Of a DNA stretch of 8,223 nt, positions 5,180 to 8,223 are shown piece by piece. How positions within the stretch are numbered: the stretch's first letter is position 1; the number at the start of each line of letters is the position of its first letter. A program made the translations under genes and the position numbers. Source of the DNA: CALZJC01 sp041574955 (GTDB lineage: Bacteria; Acidobacteriota; Thermoanaerobaculia; Multivoradales; JAHEKO01); the NCBI GenBank assembly GCA_041574955.1, contig JBFGNS010000177.1, positions 1-8,223 on the forward strand, read 5' to 3'. The notes under the pieces were generated by a model, which did no database searches, had not been told where the DNA came from, and worked only from the letters and a program-made list of their open reading frames with translations.

Positions 5180-7542
5180 GCCTCGCCGGCCGGCGCATCC
5201 GGATCCAGGGCACCGTCCAGGGCGTCGGCTTCCGGCCCTGGGTGTACCGCCTGGCGCGCGAGGCGGGGCTCGCCGGCTCGGTCAGAAACGACGCCGCCGG
5301 AGTGACCATCGACGCCTTCGGCGAGCCGTCGGCGCTCGACGCCTTCGAGCACCGCCTGGCCGACTCGCCGCCGCCGGCGGCCGCCATCGACCTGCTGCGC
5401 GCCGAGCCGCTCGACGGCGCTTCGCCAGCCGGTTTCGAGATCGCGGCCAGCGCCGGCGACGCGGAGCGGCGAGTGTCGATCCCCCCCGACCTGGCGGTGT
5501 GCGACGACTGCCGGCGCGAGGTGATGGACCCCGCCGACCGACGCCACCGCTACCCGTTCACCAACTGCACCAACTGCGGGCCGCGCTTCACCATCACCCT
5601 GGACGTGCCGTACGACCGGCCGGCGACCACCATGGCCGGCTTCCCGATGTGCGACGACTGCCGGCGCGAGTACGCCGATCCGCTCGACCGGCGGTTCCAC
5701 GCCCAGCCCAACGCCTGCCCGGTGTGCGGCCCGCGGCTCGCCCTGTGGGACGCCGGGGGCCGCGAGCTGGCGCACGGCGACATCGCCCTGCGTCGGGCCG
5801 CCGACGCCGTGCGCCGCGGCGAGATCGTGGCGGTCAAGGGGCTGGGCGGCTTCCACCTGCTGGTCGACGCGCGCAACGGCCTGGCGGTCGAGCGGCTGCG
5901 GCGCCGCAAGCGCCGCTGGGAGAAGCCGCTGGCGCTGATGGTGTCCGACCTGCCGGCCGTCCGCGCGTTGTGCGAGCTGCCCGAGGCGGCCGCGGAGCTG
6001 CTGGCCTCGCCGCGCGCGCCGATCGTCCTGCTCCGCCGCCGGCACGCGGGCTCGGACCCCGCGGGCACACACGAGGTGGCGCCCGAAGTCGCCCCCGGCA
6101 ACCCCGACCTCGGGATCATGCTGCCCTACACCCCGCTCCACGCCCTGCTGCTGGAGGATCTCCGCCGGCCGGTGGTGGCCACCAGCGGCAACCTGAGCGA
6201 CGAACCGATCTGCACCGACGAGAGCGAGGCGGTGGGCCGGCTGGGCGACATCGCCGACCGCTTCCTGGTGCACGACCGGCCGATCGCGCGCCACGCCGAC
6301 GACAGCGTGGCGGTGGTGATGGCCGGCGCGCCGCGTCTCGTGCGGCGGGCGCGCGGCTGGGCGCCGTCGCCGCTGCCGCTGGCGGAGCCGGTGCCGCCGC
6401 TGCTGGCGGTCGGCGCCCACCTCAAGAACACCGTGGCGGTAGCGACCGGCTCGGACGTCTTCATCAGCCAGCACGTCGGCGACATGGAGACCTCCGAGGC
6501 CTACCGCGCGTTCGAGGCGGTGATCGCCGACCTGCTCCGGATGTGCCGCGTCGAGCCGGTGGCGATCGCCCACGACCTGCACCCCGACTACGCCGCGACG
6601 CGCTGGGCGCGCGAGGCCGGGGCCGGCGGCGACGGCGCGCCCGCCGCCCTCGCCGGCGCCCGCCGGCTGGCGGTCCAGCATCACCACGCCCACCTGGCGT
6701 CGTGCCTGGCCGACGCTGGCGTCCCCGGCCCCGCCCTGGGAGTCACCTGGGACGGCACCGGCCTGGGCACCGACGGCACCGTCTGGGGCGGCGAGTTCCT
6801 GGCCGGCGACGCCGCCGGCTTCCGCCGCGTCGCCCGCCTGCGGCCGTTCCGGCTGCCCGGCGGCGAGGCGGCGGTGCGCGAGCCGCGCCGGGTGGCCCTG
6901 GCGCTCGTGTGGGAGCTGGCGGACGAGGCGGCACTCTCCGACCAGCGGCTGCCCCCGCTCCGCGACCTGGGGCCAGGGGTGCGCCGTCCGCTGGTCCGGA
7001 TGCTCGCCAGCGGCTTCCGGTCGCCGGTCACCACCAGCGCCGGCCGGCTTTTCGACGGCATCGCGGCGCTCGCCGGGCTCCACCAGCGGGTGAGCTTCGA
7101 GGGCCAGGCCGCCATCGCGCTCGAGCACGCCGCGGAGCCGGCGGTTGCCGACGCCTACCCGTTCGTCCTCGCGGCGGCCGAGCCGTCGGCCCCGGAGGAC
7201 GCGCCCGATCTCATCGAGATCGACTGGCGGCCGCTGGTCGCGGCGGTGGTCGAGGACGTCCGCTCGGGCACCGCGCCGGGGATCGTGGCGGCGCGCTTCC
7301 ACAACGCCCTGGTCGAAGCCATCGTGGCCGTCTGCCGCCGGATCGGCGAGCCCCGAATAGCGCTCACCGGCGGCTGCTTCCAGAACCGCCGGCTGACCGA
7401 GGGCGCCGCGACGGCGCTCGCGGCCGCCGGCTTCGAGGTCCTGCTCCACCGCCACGTGCCCGCAAACGACGGCGGCATCAGCCTGGGCCAGATCGCGGTC
7501 GCGGCGGCGCGGCTGGCGAGAGAACCAGAACAGGAGGTTTGA
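5176..7542 (+). CDS. hypF: Carbamoyltransferase HypF
   Basis: A 788-residue enzyme that uses carbamoyl phosphate and ATP to make the thiocarbamate on HypE, the source of the cyanide ligands of the NiFe site. The acylphosphatase domain is at about 6-95, with 'GTVQGVGFRPW' (R20) and N38. Two zinc fingers follow: C109/C112 with C131/C134, and C159/C162 with C181/C184. A YrdC-like domain spans about 205-380, containing 'AVKGLGGFHLL' and 'ARHADDSVAVV'. A Kae1-like carbamoyltransferase domain follows at about 400-788 with 'HHHAH' (502-506), 'WDGTG' (525-529) and 'GGCFQN' (C734). All domains are intact and the length is normal. The start is GTG at 5176, overlapping the cytochrome c stop (GTGA), with GGAGGG at 5164-5169. 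The frame is open further upstream, but that part is the cytochrome gene in another frame. Confidence 0.97.
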   Translation: MSLAGRRIRIQGTVQGVGFRPWVYRLAREAGLAGSVRNDAAGVTIDAFGEPSALDAFEHRLADSPPPAAAIDLLRAEPLDGASPAGFEIAASAGDAERRVSIPPDLAVCDDCRREVMDPADRRHRYPFTNCTNCGPRFTITLDVPYDRPATTMAGFPMCDDCRREYADPLDRRFHAQPNACPVCGPRLALWDAGGRELAHGDIALRRAADAVRRGEIVAVKGLGGFHLLVDARNGLAVERLRRRKRRWEKPLALMVSDLPAVRALCELPEAAAELLASPRAPIVLLRRRHAGSDPAGTHEVAPEVAPGNPDLGIMLPYTPLHALLLEDLRRPVVATSGNLSDEPICTDESEAVGRLGDIADRFLVHDRPIARHADDSVAVVMAGAPRLVRRARGWAPSPLPLAEPVPPLLAVGAHLKNTVAVATGSDVFISQHVGDMETSEAYRAFEAVIADLLRMCRVEPVAIAHDLHPDYAATRWAREAGAGGDGAPAALAGARRLAVQHHHAHLASCLADAGVPGPALGVTWDGTGLGTDGTVWGGEFLAGDAAGFRRVARLRPFRLPGGEAAVREPRRVALALVWELADEAALSDQRLPPLRDLGPGVRRPLVRMLASGFRSPVTTSAGRLFDGIAALAGLHQRVSFEGQAAIALEHAAEPAVADAYPFVLAAAEPSAPEDAPDLIEIDWRPLVAAVVEDVRSGTAPGIVAARFHNALVEAIVAVCRRIGEPRIALTGGCFQNRRLTEGAATALAAAGFEVLLHRHVPANDGGISLGQIAVAAARLAREPEQEV
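5498..5670 (+). repeat. 23-bp exact direct repeat within hypF
   Basis: The same 23 bases occur at 5498-5520 and 5648-5670, exactly 150 bp (50 codons) apart. They encode the CDDCRRE half of each of the two HypF zinc fingers. The two-finger layout is normal for the family; the exact nucleotide identity is more than the protein requires and may reflect biased codon use or local gene conversion. Confidence 0.85.
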
Positions 7543-7545
7543 ATC

Positions 7546-7839
7546 ATGTGTCTCGGCGTCCCCGGCCAGGTGATCTCCATCGCGGAAGATCCCCTGGGCA
7601 TGAGCATGGGCGAGGTCTCCTTCGCCGGCATCAAGAAAAAGGTCTGTCTGGCCTACGTCCCCGATGTCGCGGTGGGCGACTTCGTGGTGGTCCACGTCGG
7701 CTTCGCCATCTCGAAGATCGACGAGCGTGAGGCCGAGCGGGTGTTCGGCTTCCTGGCCGAGATGGACGAGCTGGGCGAGCTGGACGTCCCGCAGCCCCCG
7801 GACGCGCCCCCGAGCCCGACCGCGGAGGACCCCTCGTGA
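7546..7839 (+). CDS. hypC: Hydrogenase assembly chaperone HypC
   Basis: A 97-residue chaperone. HypC binds HypD, carries the Fe(CN)2CO unit and delivers it to the large-subunit precursor. The N-terminal 'MCLGVPGQV' includes the essential C2. 'VVVHVGFAISKID' (47-57) includes conserved H50. A proline- and acid-rich tail at about 77-97 ('ELDVPQPPDAPPSPTAEDP') makes it slightly longer than most relatives. A perfect AGGAGG at 7532-7537 lies 8 bases before the ATG, the best ribosome site in the operon, which fits a chaperone needed in quantity. It follows hypF by three bases and overlaps hypD by GTGA. The family also includes HybG/HupF-type chaperones, but direct placement between hypF and hypD favours HypC. 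Confidence 0.96.
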   Translation: MCLGVPGQVISIAEDPLGMSMGEVSFAGIKKKVCLAYVPDVAVGDFVVVHVGFAISKIDEREAERVFGFLAEMDELGELDVPQPPDAPPSPTAEDPS

Positions 7840-8223
7840 AGTACGTCGACGAGTACCGCGGCGAGGCCGAGGCGAGGAAGTTCATCGACGCCATCGGCCA
7901 GCTCGTCACCCACCCGTGGAACCTGATGGAGATCTGCGGCGGCCAGACCCACACCATGATCAAGGCCGGCATCGACCGGCTGCTGCCCGACCAGGTCACC
8001 ATGATCCACGGCCCCGGCTGCCCGGTGTGCGTCACCCCGCTCGAGCTGATCGACCGGGCGCTGGCCATCGCCCGCCGCCCCGAGGTCATCTTCACCTCGT
8101 TCGGCGACATGCTGCGCGTGCCCGGCTCGACCACCGACCTGCTGTCGGTCAAGTCCGAGGGCGGCGACGTGCGGATGGTCTACTCGCCGCTCGACGCGGT
8201 CCAGCTGGCGCGCCAGAACCCCG
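7836..8223 (+). CDS. hypD: Hydrogenase formation protein HypD, partial (5' end)
   Basis: The first 129 codons are present; the gene runs off the right edge (family length is about 360-380 residues). HypD is the [4Fe-4S] scaffold on which, with HypC, the Fe(CN)2CO group is assembled. 'EICGGQTHTM' (32-41) includes C34, and 'HGPGCPVC' (58-65) gives C62 and C65; these are family signature cysteines. 'VIFTSFGDMLRVPGS' also matches the family. The start is GTG at 7836, overlapping the HypC stop, with GGAGG at 7824-7828 seven bases upstream. hypE would be expected downstream, but it is not visible here. Confidence 0.96.
   Translation, partial: MKYVDEYRGEAEARKFIDAIGQLVTHPWNLMEICGGQTHTMIKAGIDRLLPDQVTMIHGPGCPVCVTPLELIDRALAIARRPEVIFTSFGDMLRVPGSTTDLLSVKSEGGDVRMVYSPLDAVQLARQNP

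Noticed and set aside
5146..7695. 849-codon open frame on the - strand across hypF
   Set aside because: It is antisense to intact HypF domains with biased composition and no family motifs; a GC-driven shadow.

Overview
The window is GC-rich throughout and carries a membrane-bound uptake [NiFe]-hydrogenase operon on the + strand, opposite a small divergent regulator unit on the - strand. The coding strand favours G/C at third codon positions. A Tat-exported hydrogenase, a cytochrome b anchor and a c-type cytochrome lipoprotein suggest a high-GC diderm bacterium with H2-linked respiration. The sequence does not fix the phylum; Acidobacteriota, Myxococcota, Gemmatimonadota or Proteobacteria would all fit.

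Left end (1-477, - strand): an ArsR-family repressor gene with a textbook sigma70 promoter (TTGACA, 17 bp, TATATT). A perfect 10-bp-arm palindrome covers the -10 box, the presumed transcription start and the ribosome binding site. The repressor overlaps by ATGA a gene entering the window edge, which looks like the N-terminus of an SRPBCC/AHSA1-type protein. Region 478-718 has no gene. It holds a second dyad sharing the CACCC-N4-GGGTG core of the repressor palindrome, another hairpin, a weak promoter candidate and a possible hairpin over the hydrogenase Shine-Dalgarno sequence.

Centre (719-4283): structural genes for the hydrogenase small subunit (Tat signal, three Fe-S clusters, C-terminal membrane helix), the large subunit (NiFe site, cleavable C-terminal peptide) and the b-type cytochrome that passes electrons to the quinone pool. 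The small subunit has Asn where the second Cys ligand of the proximal cluster is normally found.

Right (4291-8223): the large-subunit maturation protease, a small c-type cytochrome lipoprotein overlapping the protease gene, then hypF, hypC and the first third of hypD, which build the Fe(CN)2CO cofactor. Most junctions are 4-bp ATGA/GTGA overlaps, so the whole + strand set is probably one co-transcribed, translationally coupled operon. hypA, hypB and hypE are not in the window; hypE may lie downstream.

I found no RNA genes, mobile elements, CRISPR arrays or terminators. The most interesting points are the Cys-to-Asn change at the proximal cluster, the cytochrome c lipoprotein inside the maturation block, and the two related dyads between the divergent units.
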